NCBI RefSeq assembly: GCF_021043375.1 | Contig: NZ_JAJNDV010000001.1 | Span: 401,156-465,155 of the forward strand | Length of the DNA stretch: 64,000 nt | Source of the DNA: Sphingomonas sp. IC-56 | GTDB lineage: Bacteria > Pseudomonadota > Alphaproteobacteria > Sphingomonadales > Sphingomonadaceae | Direction: 5' to 3' | In this document: positions 17,737 through 26,138 of the stretch, piece after piece | Layout of the letters: each line of letters opens with the position of its first letter | Position numbering within the stretch: position 1 is the stretch's first letter | The notes under the pieces: generated by a model | The model's input: only the letters and a program-made list of their open reading frames with translations | What the model was told of the DNA's origin: nothing | Database searches by the model: none | Program-made: the position numbers and the translations under genes

Positions 17737-18813
17737 GTGGTGGGGTTTGCCGGCGGGACGATGGGAACGGCGTGGTCGGTGCGGGTGGTGGTGCCCGATG
17801 GCGGCGCGCTGCCAGAACCGAAGCGCACGCAGTTTCCCGGCGAAGGCCGGGGAACTGCTTCGACAGAGGATCGAGGGCGCAGGGATGGTGCCCCGCGCGC
17901 GATGCAGCTGGGCCCCGGCCTTCGCCGGGGAACTGATGGTTTCGACGATGCGGATAGCACGGGTGCTGACGATCGGGCGTTGCAGGCCGAAATCGAGGCT
18001 GTGCTTGCGCGCGTCGTTGCCGAGATGAGCCATTGGGAACCGGACTCCGCGCTCAGCCGGTTCAACCGTTCCGAACCCGGCCGCTGGCAGCCGCTTCCAG
18101 CAGGCTTTGCGCAGGTACTCGCCGCCGGGCTGTCGATCGCCGGGGCGAGCGGCGGGGCGTTCGATCCTGCAATGGGGCTGTTGGCCGATCTGTGGGGTTT
18201 CGGGCCTTCCGGCGCGCGCGCTGCTATCCCGAGCGATGCCGAAATTGCCGCAGTGCTGGAAAGCCCCGGGCACCGCCACATCGAGCAGGACGGCCGCCGG
18301 GCGCGGCGGCTTGCGCCGGTGGCGCTCGACTTTTCGGGTATCGCCAAGGGACATGCGGTCGATGCGGTGGCCGAGCGGCTGCGAAGCCTGGGATGCGCCG
18401 ACTTCCTGGTGGAGATTGGCGGCGAGTTGCGCGGCGAAGGGATCAAGCCCGATGGCCAGCCCTGGTGGGTGGAATTGGAGCCCGCCCCAGGCGTCGCCAA
18501 CGCGCCGATCCGGGTGGCGCTGCACGGGCTGTCGGTGGCGACCTCGGGCGATTACCGGCGCAGCTTCCGCCATGCCGGGCGCGATTATGCCCATACGATC
18601 GATCCTCGCACCGGACGGCCACTGACCAACGGCGTGGCCTCGGTCACCGTGCTGCACCCCAGCTGCATGCTGGCCGATGCCTGGGCGACGGCGCTCACGG
18701 TGCTGGGGCCGTCGGGAATGGCGCTTGCTGAACGCCAGGGATTGGCGGCGCACATGGCGGTGCGGGGCGCAGGCGAGCAGCTGTCGCCCCGATTGGCGGC
18801 GATGCTGGCATAG
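17737..18813 (+). CDS. apbE: FAD:protein FMN transferase (ApbE)
   Basis: ApbE-family flavin transferase. It moves FMN from FAD onto Ser/Thr of exported proteins, here probably the DUF2271 protein. Motifs: TMGTAWSVRV at the N-terminus, DFSGIAKGHAVDAV, VEIGGELRGEG and HTIDPRTGRPLTNG. The start is uncertain. GTG 17737 gives 358 aa. However the frame is open further and reads IAIPLGLSPAAFHRRQADAR, which looks like protein. An upstream CTG at 17662 would overlap the DUF4198 stop as CTGA and give 383 aa. No signal peptide is obvious with either start. Codons at about 17832-17935 are an in-frame GC-rich palindromic element (separate entry) that adds about 35 residues between the first strand and the helix ending MSHWEPDSALSRFNR. 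Confidence 0.88.
   Translation: MVGFAGGTMGTAWSVRVVVPDGGALPEPKRTQFPGEGRGTASTEDRGRRDGAPRAMQLGPGLRRGTDGFDDADSTGADDRALQAEIEAVLARVVAEMSHWEPDSALSRFNRSEPGRWQPLPAGFAQVLAAGLSIAGASGGAFDPAMGLLADLWGFGPSGARAAIPSDAEIAAVLESPGHRHIEQDGRRARRLAPVALDFSGIAKGHAVDAVAERLRSLGCADFLVEIGGELRGEGIKPDGQPWWVELEPAPGVANAPIRVALHGLSVATSGDYRRSFRHAGRDYAHTIDPRTGRPLTNGVASVTVLHPSCMLADAWATALTVLGPSGMALAERQGLAAHMAVRGAGEQLSPRLAAMLA
17832..17935. repeat. REP-like palindromic element inserted in frame within apbE
   Basis: Two oppositely oriented hairpins bound this stretch. CCCGGC-GAAG-GCCGGG is at 17836-17851 and CCCCGGC-CTTC-GCCGGGG is at 17913-17930. Each is followed by GAACTG or a near match. The layout (paired hairpins, conserved tails) is that of a REP/BIME-type element as found scattered in sphingomonads. 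It keeps the apbE frame open and is translated as a Gly/Arg-rich insert. Confidence 0.7.
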
Positions 18814-18907
18814 GGGCGGCTTGCCTCGGCAGCGCCCGGGGTGGCAGGAGCGCTGGCAAAGCCCCGTCCCCCTTGCGCGATGCAGCGACGGCGCGGTTCT
18901 GGAGAAA

Positions 18908-19270
18908 ATGATGACAAGTTCGCCCAAGCCATGGGACGCGGAGCAGGTGCGCAAATGGCTGGAACGCCGGTTCGCGGCATCGAAGCTGGATCAGGCCGCA
19001 GCGGACCGCCGCGGCTATGAAGCGCGCGACGAATATGACCAGGCGGCTGCCGAGGAATGGGTTTGCGGCGCGCTGAAGTCAGCGGAGTGCACGAACGACC
19101 AGGCTGCACTGGCCAAGCGCGTGAAGGAACTGATCGCGCAGGACGACTATCCGGTCACCGGCATCCATGACGATGCGCGCTTCGAACGGCACGTCCGCGC
19201 CTATCTGAGGAAGCTCGCCAAGATGACCAAGGCGAATGAAGGGTTCGACAAGACGCTGCGCTATCAGTGA
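18908..19270 (+). CDS. Hypothetical protein, 120 aa
   Basis: Family not recognised. The ATG at 18908 is directly preceded by GGAG (18901). The protein is cytoplasmic, highly charged and probably all-helical. It contains an Arg/Lys/Glu-rich stretch WLERRFAASKLDQ and a C-terminal basic helix YLRKLAKMTK. There is no signal peptide, membrane helix or metal motif (two Cys only, at CGALKSAEC). It follows apbE by 94 bases on the same strand and converges on the next gene with a 23-base gap. The longer open frame upstream overlaps apbE and is not supported. Confidence 0.6.
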   Translation: MMTSSPKPWDAEQVRKWLERRFAASKLDQAAADRRGYEARDEYDQAAAEEWVCGALKSAECTNDQAALAKRVKELIAQDDYPVTGIHDDARFERHVRAYLRKLAKMTKANEGFDKTLRYQ

Positions 19271-19293
19271 TCCAACGGGCCTGAAGCGCTGCG

Positions 19294-19974
19294 TCAGGAA
19301 CCTGGCGCCTCCGCCCGGCGCGTGCGGGCGACCGCCTTTGCATGGCTGATCTGTTCGACCGGGCCGAAGGTCTTGGTCGAGCAATCGGTGCTGATGTCGA
19401 GATCGGCTTCGGCTTGCGCCTCTTCAAGCGTCGGGACGTGTCCGTCGAGGCGATAGCTGATGGTCCATTCCACCGATGCGATCCCGATCGGCGCGTCATA
19501 GGCATAGACCGACAGCACGCCCGGGCGCTTGCCGGGTGCGGAGACGAAAAAGTAGTTGGTCCCTTCCGACACCATCGACGCGCAATAAAGCGCCTGCACC
19601 TCCATGCCGGCCTTCCTGAAGGCGATCACGGGATTGAAGCCGAGCGGCTGGCCGGTCTGTCCCAACCAGCTGAAGGTCAGAGTGGACGGGGTGTCGGATC
19701 GGGGCGCGGTCACGTTGGCGCCCGCCAGCGTGCCGACCTTCCAGGATTGCGCATCCTCGGGCTTTGGCGTGGGGAGCCAGCGGATGGGGGACGGTTGCGC
19801 GCGCAGCGTGCCCAGCGGGCGTGTGCCGCTAAACCCTGCGGGCGGGGTCAGCGCAAGCAGCGTCTGGGCGAGCGCGTCCATCGGCTTGCGCTTAGCCGCC
19901 GGGGCGCGCTCTTGCGCCGGCGCGGCGCTTGTCAGTGCGGCCGCGCAGAGCATCGCCGTGACCGTGAACCGCAT
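19294..19974 (-). CDS. Hypothetical secreted protein, 226 aa
   Basis: Not assigned to a family with confidence. The ATG at 19974 gives a Sec signal peptide (MRFTVTAMLCAAALTSAAPAQ, cleavage near residue 20), so it is periplasmic or secreted. The mature part has a Pro/Lys linker and a predicted beta-rich domain with TLTFSWLGQTGQPLGFNP and YDAPIGIASVEWTISY. Two Cys (YCASM and TDCSTK) could form a disulfide. It is monocistronic and convergent with the 120-aa gene. The longer frame upstream of the signal peptide is discarded. Confidence 0.65.
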   Translation of the reverse strand: MRFTVTAMLCAAALTSAAPAQERAPAAKRKPMDALAQTLLALTPPAGFSGTRPLGTLRAQPSPIRWLPTPKPEDAQSWKVGTLAGANVTAPRSDTPSTLTFSWLGQTGQPLGFNPVIAFRKAGMEVQALYCASMVSEGTNYFFVSAPGKRPGVLSVYAYDAPIGIASVEWTISYRLDGHVPTLEEAQAEADLDISTDCSTKTFGPVEQISHAKAVARTRRAEAPGS

Positions 19975-20080
19975 TGTGCCTCCTGATCCCGTTATTCGCC
20001 CTTCCCTTCCGCGTCTTTGGGCGTGGTGCAAGCGGAACAGGCGGGCAGTTTTGTACTGTCGCCGGAAAGAGGAAGCGGGA

Positions 20081-20099
20081 CCCCGGCTTAGCGCCGGGG
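20081..20099. repeat. GC-rich hairpin between hypothetical gene and piuC
   Basis: CCCCGGC (20081-20087), loop TTAGC, GCCGGGG (20093-20099). It resembles the hairpins in the apbE insert and lies 15 bases past the piuC stop, so it may protect or terminate that minus-strand transcript. There is no T-run. The rest of the gap 19975-20113 shows nothing else. Confidence 0.5.
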
Positions 20100-20113
20100 T
20101 GACGGGTACTGGC

Positions 20114-20797
20114 TCAGGCGTCGGCCCAGCGGCGCAGCAGGTTGTGATAGGTGCCGGTCAGCTCGATCACCGAGCGATCCGCGCCGCCGAGCTGCGCGGT
20201 GAGGCGCTGCACCGACTGGTCGAGGTCGAACAGGACGCGCCGCGCGCCGTCGTCGCGGACCATGGATTGCAGCCAGAAGAACGAGGCGACGCGCGTGCCG
20301 CGCGTGACCGGCGTCACATGGTGCAGGCTGGAGGAGGGATAGAGCACGGCGTGGCCGGCGGGGAGCTTCACCTGCTGGACGCCGAAATGGTCCTCCACCA
20401 CCAATTCGCCGCCGTCATAGTTGGCTGGGTCTTCCAGGAAGAGCGTCATCGACAGGTCGCTGCGGATGCGGAACTCGGTGCCGCGCTGGATGCGGATGGC
20501 ATTGTCGACATGGGTGCCGAAGGTCTGGCCTTGGCCATAGCGGTTGAACAGGGGCGGAAAGACCTTGAGCGGCAGGGCGGCGGCGAAGAACAGGGGCGAG
20601 CTGCCCAGTGCGTCGAGCACCATCGCGCCGGCTTCGCGCGCGGCGGTGCTGTTTTCGGGAAGCTGCTCGTTCTTCTTGGCGAGCGCCGACTGATGGCCCG
20701 AAGTGGCGTTGCCGTCGATCCATTCGGCCGCGTCGATGAGCGCGCGCAGGCGCTGCACCTGCGCGGCGTCGAGCAGGTCGGGTATCGCGATCATCAT
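20114..20797 (-). CDS. piuC: PKHD-type Fe(II)/2-oxoglutarate hydroxylase PiuC
   Basis: Fe(II)/2OG-dependent dioxygenase of the PiuC/YbiX group, 227 aa, standard length. Metal ligands are visible as H96 and D98 in GTHVDNA and a distal His in SSLHHVTP (159/160). The 2OG-binding Arg is in GTRVASFFW. Family members sit beside Fiu/PiuA catecholate-siderophore receptors and are iron-regulated. Their exact substrate is unsettled. Here it is the last gene of a receptor-Sel1-PiuC operon. Its ATGATG start overlaps the Sel1 stop, giving translational coupling. Either ATG (20797 or 20794) may be used. Confidence 0.93.
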   Translation of the reverse strand: MMIAIPDLLDAAQVQRLRALIDAAEWIDGNATSGHQSALAKKNEQLPENSTAAREAGAMVLDALGSSPLFFAAALPLKVFPPLFNRYGQGQTFGTHVDNAIRIQRGTEFRIRSDLSMTLFLEDPANYDGGELVVEDHFGVQQVKLPAGHAVLYPSSSLHHVTPVTRGTRVASFFWLQSMVRDDGARRVLFDLDQSVQRLTAQLGGADRSVIELTGTYHNLLRRWADA

Positions 20798-21498
20798 GGC
20801 AGTGCAGTCTCTAGTTCGGGCCAGCGCGAGCCGCGCAGCCAGGCGCGTGCCTTGGCCAGGAAGGCGGGTGTGGCGGTTTCGGCACAGCGGCTCAGCCAGT
20901 GGCGGGCGGCGTCGAGGTCGCCCGCCTCGGCCAGCATGCGGGCGTGGTTGAAGGCGCCACGGAAATCGCCGCCTTGTGCCGCGCTGGCATAACAGGAAGC
21001 GGCCTTGGCCATGTCGCGGGGAACGACCCAGCCATCCTCGTGGAAGCTGCCGACGTAATTGATCGCCTTGGCGTTGCCCATGGCGGCGGCACGCTCGAAC
21101 CATTGCAGCGCGGCGGGCTTGTCCTCCGCCACGCCTTCGCCAAGCGTCAGCGCGGTGGCGTAATTGTACATGCCCCAGTCGAGCCCACGCTCGGCGGCGA
21201 TGCGGAAGCATTCGGCGGCGCGGACCTTGTCGACGGGCACGCCCCAGCCGAGATCGTAGCAGCGCCCGACCATGTTGAGCGCCATCAGGTGGCCCTGTGC
21301 CGCGGCCTGGTTGAACCAGCTAAAGGCGGCCTTGGCGTCGCCCTGGTCTAGCAGCATCTGCGCCCACACCGCCTGTGCCTCGGCCACGCCTGCCTCGGCC
21401 CCCTGGCGGATGAGCGCCGCCCGCTCCTCCGGCGAACCGGACAAGCGGGCGGCGACCTCCTGGGGGGAGAGCGTGTCGAGATCGGCGCGGCTGGTCAG
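20794..21498 (-). CDS. Sel1-repeat (tetratricopeptide-like) protein
   Basis: About 234 aa of Sel1-like repeats, for example [39 protein letters not shown] and [16 protein letters not shown]. They form an alpha-solenoid that binds other proteins. It lies between the TonB siderophore receptor and piuC, an arrangement recurrent in such iron operons. The start is unusual. No ATG/GTG/TTG is near the beginning of the homologous region. A CTG at 21498 overlaps the receptor stop as CTGA and is used here. The first in-frame TTG is at 21444 and would remove 18 residues. There is no signal peptide, so it is probably cytoplasmic. Confidence 0.8.
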   Translation of the reverse strand: MTSRADLDTLSPQEVAARLSGSPEERAALIRQGAEAGVAEAQAVWAQMLLDQGDAKAAFSWFNQAAAQGHLMALNMVGRCYDLGWGVPVDKVRAAECFRIAAERGLDWGMYNYATALTLGEGVAEDKPAALQWFERAAAMGNAKAINYVGSFHEDGWVVPRDMAKAASCYASAAQGGDFRGAFNHARMLAEAGDLDAARHWLSRCAETATPAFLAKARAWLRGSRWPELETALP

Positions 21499-23960
21499 AA
21501 CTTGATCCCCAGCGTCGCGAAGGCGGAGCGGCCGGGCGCGATTGCCGCATAGTGCGCGGTGAAGGCCTGGGGGTAATAGGTCTTGTTCGTCAGGTTCTGC
21601 ACGTTGACGCTCAGGTCGATGCGATCGTTGATCGCGTAGCCGATGCGCGCGTCGAAGCGCCAGTAATCGGGCACGGAGCGCACCAGCACCTTGGTGGCGG
21701 GGTTCACCGTCACCACGCCGGCCGCGTTCTGCGTGGCGGTGCGGTTGTCGGCGTAGCCGCCGAATACGCGGCTCATGTAGAAGGCGCCGCCGCCGATGCT
21801 GAGGCCGGTGGTGGGCTTCACGGTCGCCCAGAGGGTGAAGCTGTCGCGCGCGGTCTGGGGTGCCTGGCGGCCGGTGTTGACCGAGGGGACCAGGACGGCG
21901 CGCGCGGGCTGGAGCCCGGTCGCGGCGGCGGTCAGCGCGGTGAAGCCGCCATCGGTGATGACCGGATCCAGATGCGAATAGCCGCCGAACAGGTTGAGCC
22001 ACGGCGTGACATTGCCATTGGCGTTGAACTCGATGCCGCGGATGCGGCGGGTGCCGATGAACTCCACGGTGTTGTTGGGACCGGTCACGCGGGCGTTGTC
22101 GGTGTCGGTCTGGAACGCGGCGAGGCTGAGCGAAAGCTGGTTGTCGAACAACGCCGCCTTTGCGCCGACTTCGTAGGACTTCGACTTCTCGACCTTCAGG
22201 CTGTCGAGCAGCGCGACCGCGGCCGGGGTGTTGGTGGTGCCCAGGCTATTACCCTCCTGCCCTTCGCCAAGCAGGCTGTTGGGCGGCGTCGCCGAGGTTG
22301 CGTAGCTGGCATAGAGGCTGGTGGTGCGCGTGGGCTTGAACACCAGGCCCGCCTGCCAGTTGAACAGTTCGTCGGTGCGCTCGAGGCTGAAGGTGGTGGC
22401 GGCGCCGGCCGCGAGGCCGGGCGTCACCTTCGAGGTGAAGCGATCGAAGCGCAGCCCGACGTTCAGCAGCAGCTGCGGGAGCAGCGTGATCGTGTCGAAG
22501 CCATAGACCGAGACGGTGTGCGCGTCGTTCTGGGTCTCGGCGCTGTGCGCGTTCTTGGTGATCGGCGTCTGGGGCGAACCGACCGTGTCGTTGGCGTAAT
22601 TGACCCACGGGTCGTTGGGGTTGGCCGAGAAGGCGCTGGTGCAATTGAAGCGTGAGAGGCCGAGCGTGTTGCACCGCGCCGTCGCGCTACCGGCGTTGAC
22701 GGCATAGGTGCCGCGCCGCGCCTTTTCCCAGCTGAGTTCCGCGCCGACCGCGAAGCTGTGCTTGATCGAGCCGGTGTTGAACACACCGTACAGGTCGGTC
22801 TGGTTGCTCAGCGCCTCGGCATAGCCATAGCGGGTGTTGGCGCGGCGCCAGACCTGGCCGGTGTTGTAGACATTGCCCTGCTGGTCGTCGGGCTGGGTGA
22901 AGATATAGGCCTGGGAATTGAAGCTGTAGCGCGCGCTGTTGCGCAGGGTGACGCCGCCGAAATCATGTTCGACGCGCAGGGTGGCCTGATGCGTGGTGGT
23001 GTCGCGGAAGTCGCGGGATTTCAGGCCATAGAAGGTGTCGCGGTCCACGCGCCCAGAGACGCCGTTGGCGGCGGTATAGTCTCCCATCGCAGGCTCGGAA
23101 TAGATCTCGCCAGTGCCCGGCGCGTTGCCGATGGTGTACAGATAGGGAATGCCGCTGTCGGGCAGTTCCTCGGTCTGGAGATAGTAATAGCCGAGCGTCA
23201 GCCGCGTGTCGGTGCCCAGCCCGAGCGTGAGCGACGGCGCTACGCCCCAGCGCTTCGCCCAGATCGCTTCGCGCCCGGCAAAGTCCTGATCGTGGTACAT
23301 CGCCGCGATGCGCAGGCCGATGGTGGAGCCCAGGTCCTGGTTCAGGTCGATCGTCGCGCGCTTGTAATCGTCGGTGCCAAGGCTTGCCGTCGCGCGGACG
23401 AAATCGCCCTGCACCGGCAGCTTGGTGATGATGTTGATCGAACCGCCCGCGCTGCCGCGGCCGCCCAGCGTCGAGTCCGAGCCGCGCACCACCTGCACCT
23501 GCTCGACGGCGAAGGTCTCGCGGCTCTGTGCACCAATGTCGCGCACGCCGTCGACAAAGGTCGAACCCTGGCTGTCGAAGCCGCGGATGAAAGGGCGGTC
23601 GCCAACCGGGTTGCCGCCCTCGGCCGCGCCAAAGGTGATGCCGGGCACCGTGCGCAGCGCGTCGGCCAGCGTGACGGAGCCGGTCTGCTCGATGACGTCC
23701 TTGGGCAGCACCACTACGGAGCGGGGCGTGTCCACCACCTTTGCCGTGGCCTTGGGGCCCGCCTGCTCGTTGCGGGCGCCGGTTACGACGACGTGGTCCT
23801 GATCGGACTCCCCTTCCGCCGGAGCCGCTTCCTTGGACGCGTCCGCAGCCGGCTCAAGATCGCCTGCTTGCGCGGCCGGCGCAGTCGCGACGAAGCCGAC
23901 ACAGGCGAGCGCGAGAAAGGCGGGCGCCGCGGAACGGCCGGAAGACTGGGATCGGATCAC
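21495..23960 (-). CDS. TonB-dependent siderophore receptor (Fiu-like)
   Basis: Outer-membrane TonB-dependent receptor, 821 aa, of the catecholate-siderophore type. A GTG start gives a Sec leader (APAFLALACVGFVATAPAAQAG). The plug begins with the family segment TPRSVVVLPKDVIEQTGSVT, then DALRTVPGITFG, PFIRGFDSQGS, VEQVQVVRGSDS and GGSINIITK. The beta-barrel ends with the outer-membrane signature ...FATLGIKF with C-terminal Phe. It is first in the operon with Sel1 and PiuC, and two Fur-box-like palindromes lie upstream. Role: ferric-siderophore import, with the ligand inferred from the receptor class and PiuC linkage. Confidence 0.92.
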   Translation of the reverse strand: MIRSQSSGRSAAPAFLALACVGFVATAPAAQAGDLEPAADASKEAAPAEGESDQDHVVVTGARNEQAGPKATAKVVDTPRSVVVLPKDVIEQTGSVTLADALRTVPGITFGAAEGGNPVGDRPFIRGFDSQGSTFVDGVRDIGAQSRETFAVEQVQVVRGSDSTLGGRGSAGGSINIITKLPVQGDFVRATASLGTDDYKRATIDLNQDLGSTIGLRIAAMYHDQDFAGREAIWAKRWGVAPSLTLGLGTDTRLTLGYYYLQTEELPDSGIPYLYTIGNAPGTGEIYSEPAMGDYTAANGVSGRVDRDTFYGLKSRDFRDTTTHQATLRVEHDFGGVTLRNSARYSFNSQAYIFTQPDDQQGNVYNTGQVWRRANTRYGYAEALSNQTDLYGVFNTGSIKHSFAVGAELSWEKARRGTYAVNAGSATARCNTLGLSRFNCTSAFSANPNDPWVNYANDTVGSPQTPITKNAHSAETQNDAHTVSVYGFDTITLLPQLLLNVGLRFDRFTSKVTPGLAAGAATTFSLERTDELFNWQAGLVFKPTRTTSLYASYATSATPPNSLLGEGQEGNSLGTTNTPAAVALLDSLKVEKSKSYEVGAKAALFDNQLSLSLAAFQTDTDNARVTGPNNTVEFIGTRRIRGIEFNANGNVTPWLNLFGGYSHLDPVITDGGFTALTAAATGLQPARAVLVPSVNTGRQAPQTARDSFTLWATVKPTTGLSIGGGAFYMSRVFGGYADNRTATQNAAGVVTVNPATKVLVRSVPDYWRFDARIGYAINDRIDLSVNVQNLTNKTYYPQAFTAHYAAIAPGRSAFATLGIKF

Positions 23961-24002
23961 AGGAAGAATGCCCCTTTTGGCTATCGTTGCCAGGGCGTCT
24001 AT

Positions 24003-24017
24003 TGCGAGCCATTCGCA
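24003..24017. promoter_or_regulatory. Fur-box-like palindrome 1 upstream of siderophore receptor
   Basis: TGCGAGCCATTCGCA, an imperfect dyad (TGCGA-N5-TCGCA), 42 bases upstream of the receptor GTG. It shares TGCGAG-N3-TTCGC with sites at 24031 and 15567. Expected to be bound by an iron regulator of the Fur class (inference). Confidence 0.6.
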
Positions 24018-24030
24018 GAGTCAATGCTAA

Positions 24031-24045
24031 TGCGAGTGTTTCGCA
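24031..24045. promoter_or_regulatory. Fur-box-like palindrome 2 upstream of siderophore receptor
   Basis: TGCGAGTGTTTCGCA, the second copy, starting 28 bases from the first. Paired sites at this spacing could bracket the promoter of the receptor operon. Confidence 0.6.
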
Positions 24046-24063
24046 ACTTTGTCGCGGCGAGCT

Positions 24064-24309
24064 CTAGCTACTGCGCGCAATCAGCCAGCTGCGAATGGCG
24101 CTGGCCAGGTTGGGAGGATCCTCGCCCTGGATGCGGGCATGGTCGATTGCAGCCACCAACGCGCTGAGTGGCAGCGCACGCGCGGCGGCTTCGGTCTCCA
24201 ATGCCTGCCAGAACAATGGCTCCAAGCTGATCGAGGTCTGGTGTCCGGCGATGGTGATCGAGCGCTTGACCGGCCCCCGGAAGCCCCCCGGGGGCGGATC
24301 AAGCGTCAT
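24064..24309 (-). CDS. Ribbon-helix-helix domain protein (RHH_4-like)
   Basis: 81 aa protein matching the small ribbon-helix-helix family of alphaproteobacteria. [20 protein letters not shown] forms the strand and first helix, and [11 protein letters not shown] closes the fold. Such proteins are assumed DNA-binding, but targets are unknown. Its ATG overlaps the cobT stop (ATGA, 24306-24309), so it is co-translated with cobT and is the third gene of cobS-cobT-RHH. The start has no good alternative. Confidence 0.75.
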   Translation of the reverse strand: MTLDPPPGGFRGPVKRSITIAGHQTSISLEPLFWQALETEAAARALPLSALVAAIDHARIQGEDPPNLASAIRSWLIARSS

Positions 24310-26132
24310 TCGGTGTCGAACAGCGACGCCAGCTGCTCGACCATCGTCCCAGCCAGCTGCTCGGCATCCATGATCGTGACCGCACGGTCATAATAGCGCG
24401 TCACGTCGTGGCCGATGCCGATCGCCACCAGGCTGACGGGCGAGCGCGCCTCGATCCAGCCGATCACCTGGCGCAAATGCCGCTCCAGATAGGAGCCGGA
24501 ATTGACGGACAGGGTGGAGTCATCCACCGGTGCGCCGTCGGAGATCACCATCAGGATCTTGCGGTCCTCGGGCCGCGCGATCAGCCGGCCATGCGCCCAT
24601 AGCAGCGCCTCGCCGTCGATATTCTCCTTGAGCAGCCCTTCGCGCATCATCAGCCCCAGCGAGCGCTTCGCGCGGCGCCAGGGCTCGTCGGCCTGTTTGT
24701 ACACGATGTGCCGCACGTCGTTGAGGCGGCCCGGTTGTGCGGGGCGGCCCTCGGCCAGCCACTTCTCGCGCGACTGGCCGCCCTTCCAAGCGCGGGTGGT
24801 GAAGCCGAGCACCTCGGTCTTGACCCCTACCCGCTCCAGCGTGCGGGCGAGAATGTCGGCGCTGATCGCGGCGATCGAGATCGGGCGGCCGCGCATCGAC
24901 CCCGAATTGTCGATCAGCAGCGTCACGACCGTGTCCTTGAACTCGGTATCGCGCTCGATCTTGTAGCTGAGGGACTGAGTGGGGTTCACCACCACGCGCG
25001 CCAACCGGGCGGCGTCGAGCATCCCTTCGTCCTGGTCAAAGTCCCAGCTGCGCGACTGCTGCGCCATCAGCCGGCGCTGGAGCCGGTTGGCGAGCTTGGT
25101 CACCGCGCCCTGCAAATGGACCAGCTGCTGGTCGAGATAGGAGCGCAACCGGTCGAGCTCTTCGGCGTCGCACAGGTCGGTGGCGGCGATCACTTCGTCG
25201 AACTGAGTGGTGTAGGGCCGATAGTCGAACAACGGCGGAAGATCGCTGTGCGCACGGTTCGGGCGATTGGGCACCATGCCCTCCTCGCCTTCGTCACCCG
25301 GCTCGCCATCGCCATCGTCCATCGCGTCGGACTGCTGCTGCTCGCCGTCCTCGGTTTCGTCGGACTCGCGCTGCTCGCCGCGCGCCTCTACTTCACCCTC
25401 GCCTTGTTCGGACTGGGTGTCGCCCTCTTCCTCGCCAGGCTGTTCCTGGTCGTTGTTGCCTTCGTCTTCCTCGCCGCCTTCATCGGCTTCGTCGGGAAGC
25501 ACTTCGCCCTCGACCAGCTCCAGCTCCTGCAGAAGCTTGGTGGCGAGCGCCGCATAGGCGCGCTGATCGTCGATCGCGAGCGCCAGCGCGTCCAGATCGC
25601 CGCCGGCCTTTTCCTCCACCCAGTCGCGCACCAGCGCCAGGCCCATCGCGGCACTGGCCGGCGCCTCGCGCCCGGTCAGCCGCTCGCGCACCATCAGCCC
25701 CAGCGCGGTCGACAGCGGCACTTCCTCGCGATTGCGCGCGCGGGCGATCGGATCGGAGCGCAGGCGAACCGCGAGCGCATGGTCGAGATTGTCGGCGATG
25801 CCGGCATAGCCGCGCCCGCCCAGCGCCTCGATCCGCGCTGTCTCGACCGCGTCGAACACGCCGCGCGCAATCGGATCGGCGGGCGAATGGCGCAGATGCA
25901 CGGCGTTGTCATGGTGGCGCATGCGCAGCGCGAAGCTGTCGGCAAAGCCACGCGCCTCAGCCACCTGTTCGGCCGGAAGCCCGCGCGGCGGCATCGGCAC
26001 CTTGATGCTGCGCCCGTCCTGGCGCGGCGGATCGGTGGTGAAGCTCAGCTCCGCCTCCGCCTCGCCCGAAAGCGCACGCGCCGTGCCGCCGAGCACGGCA
26101 CGGAATTGTTCAAGCGGAGAGTCGGCGGCCAC
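24306..26132 (-). CDS. cobT: Cobaltochelatase subunit CobT
   Basis: 608 aa, the usual length for CobT. With CobS it forms the AAA+ chaperone ring that drives CobN to insert cobalt into hydrogenobyrinate a,c-diamide. An N-terminal domain is followed by a long Asp/Glu/Gln-rich linker at about residues 215-290. The C-terminal von Willebrand A domain has the MIDAS motif [11 protein letters not shown] near residue 415 and [11 protein letters not shown] later. It starts seven bases after the cobS stop. No cobN or other corrin gene lies in the window, so whether it serves B12 synthesis here cannot be judged. Confidence 0.95.
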   Translation of the reverse strand: MAADSPLEQFRAVLGGTARALSGEAEAELSFTTDPPRQDGRSIKVPMPPRGLPAEQVAEARGFADSFALRMRHHDNAVHLRHSPADPIARGVFDAVETARIEALGGRGYAGIADNLDHALAVRLRSDPIARARNREEVPLSTALGLMVRERLTGREAPASAAMGLALVRDWVEEKAGGDLDALALAIDDQRAYAALATKLLQELELVEGEVLPDEADEGGEEDEGNNDQEQPGEEEGDTQSEQGEGEVEARGEQRESDETEDGEQQQSDAMDDGDGEPGDEGEEGMVPNRPNRAHSDLPPLFDYRPYTTQFDEVIAATDLCDAEELDRLRSYLDQQLVHLQGAVTKLANRLQRRLMAQQSRSWDFDQDEGMLDAARLARVVVNPTQSLSYKIERDTEFKDTVVTLLIDNSGSMRGRPISIAAISADILARTLERVGVKTEVLGFTTRAWKGGQSREKWLAEGRPAQPGRLNDVRHIVYKQADEPWRRAKRSLGLMMREGLLKENIDGEALLWAHGRLIARPEDRKILMVISDGAPVDDSTLSVNSGSYLERHLRQVIGWIEARSPVSLVAIGIGHDVTRYYDRAVTIMDAEQLAGTMVEQLASLFDTE

Positions 26133-26138
26133 GCGCGC

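Noticed and set aside
21495..23960. Receptor next to cobS-cobT as a B12 (BtuB) receptor
   Set aside because: The plug motifs and the Sel1-PiuC partners fit a catecholate-siderophore receptor, and the upstream sites look iron-type. No cobalamin riboswitch was seen.
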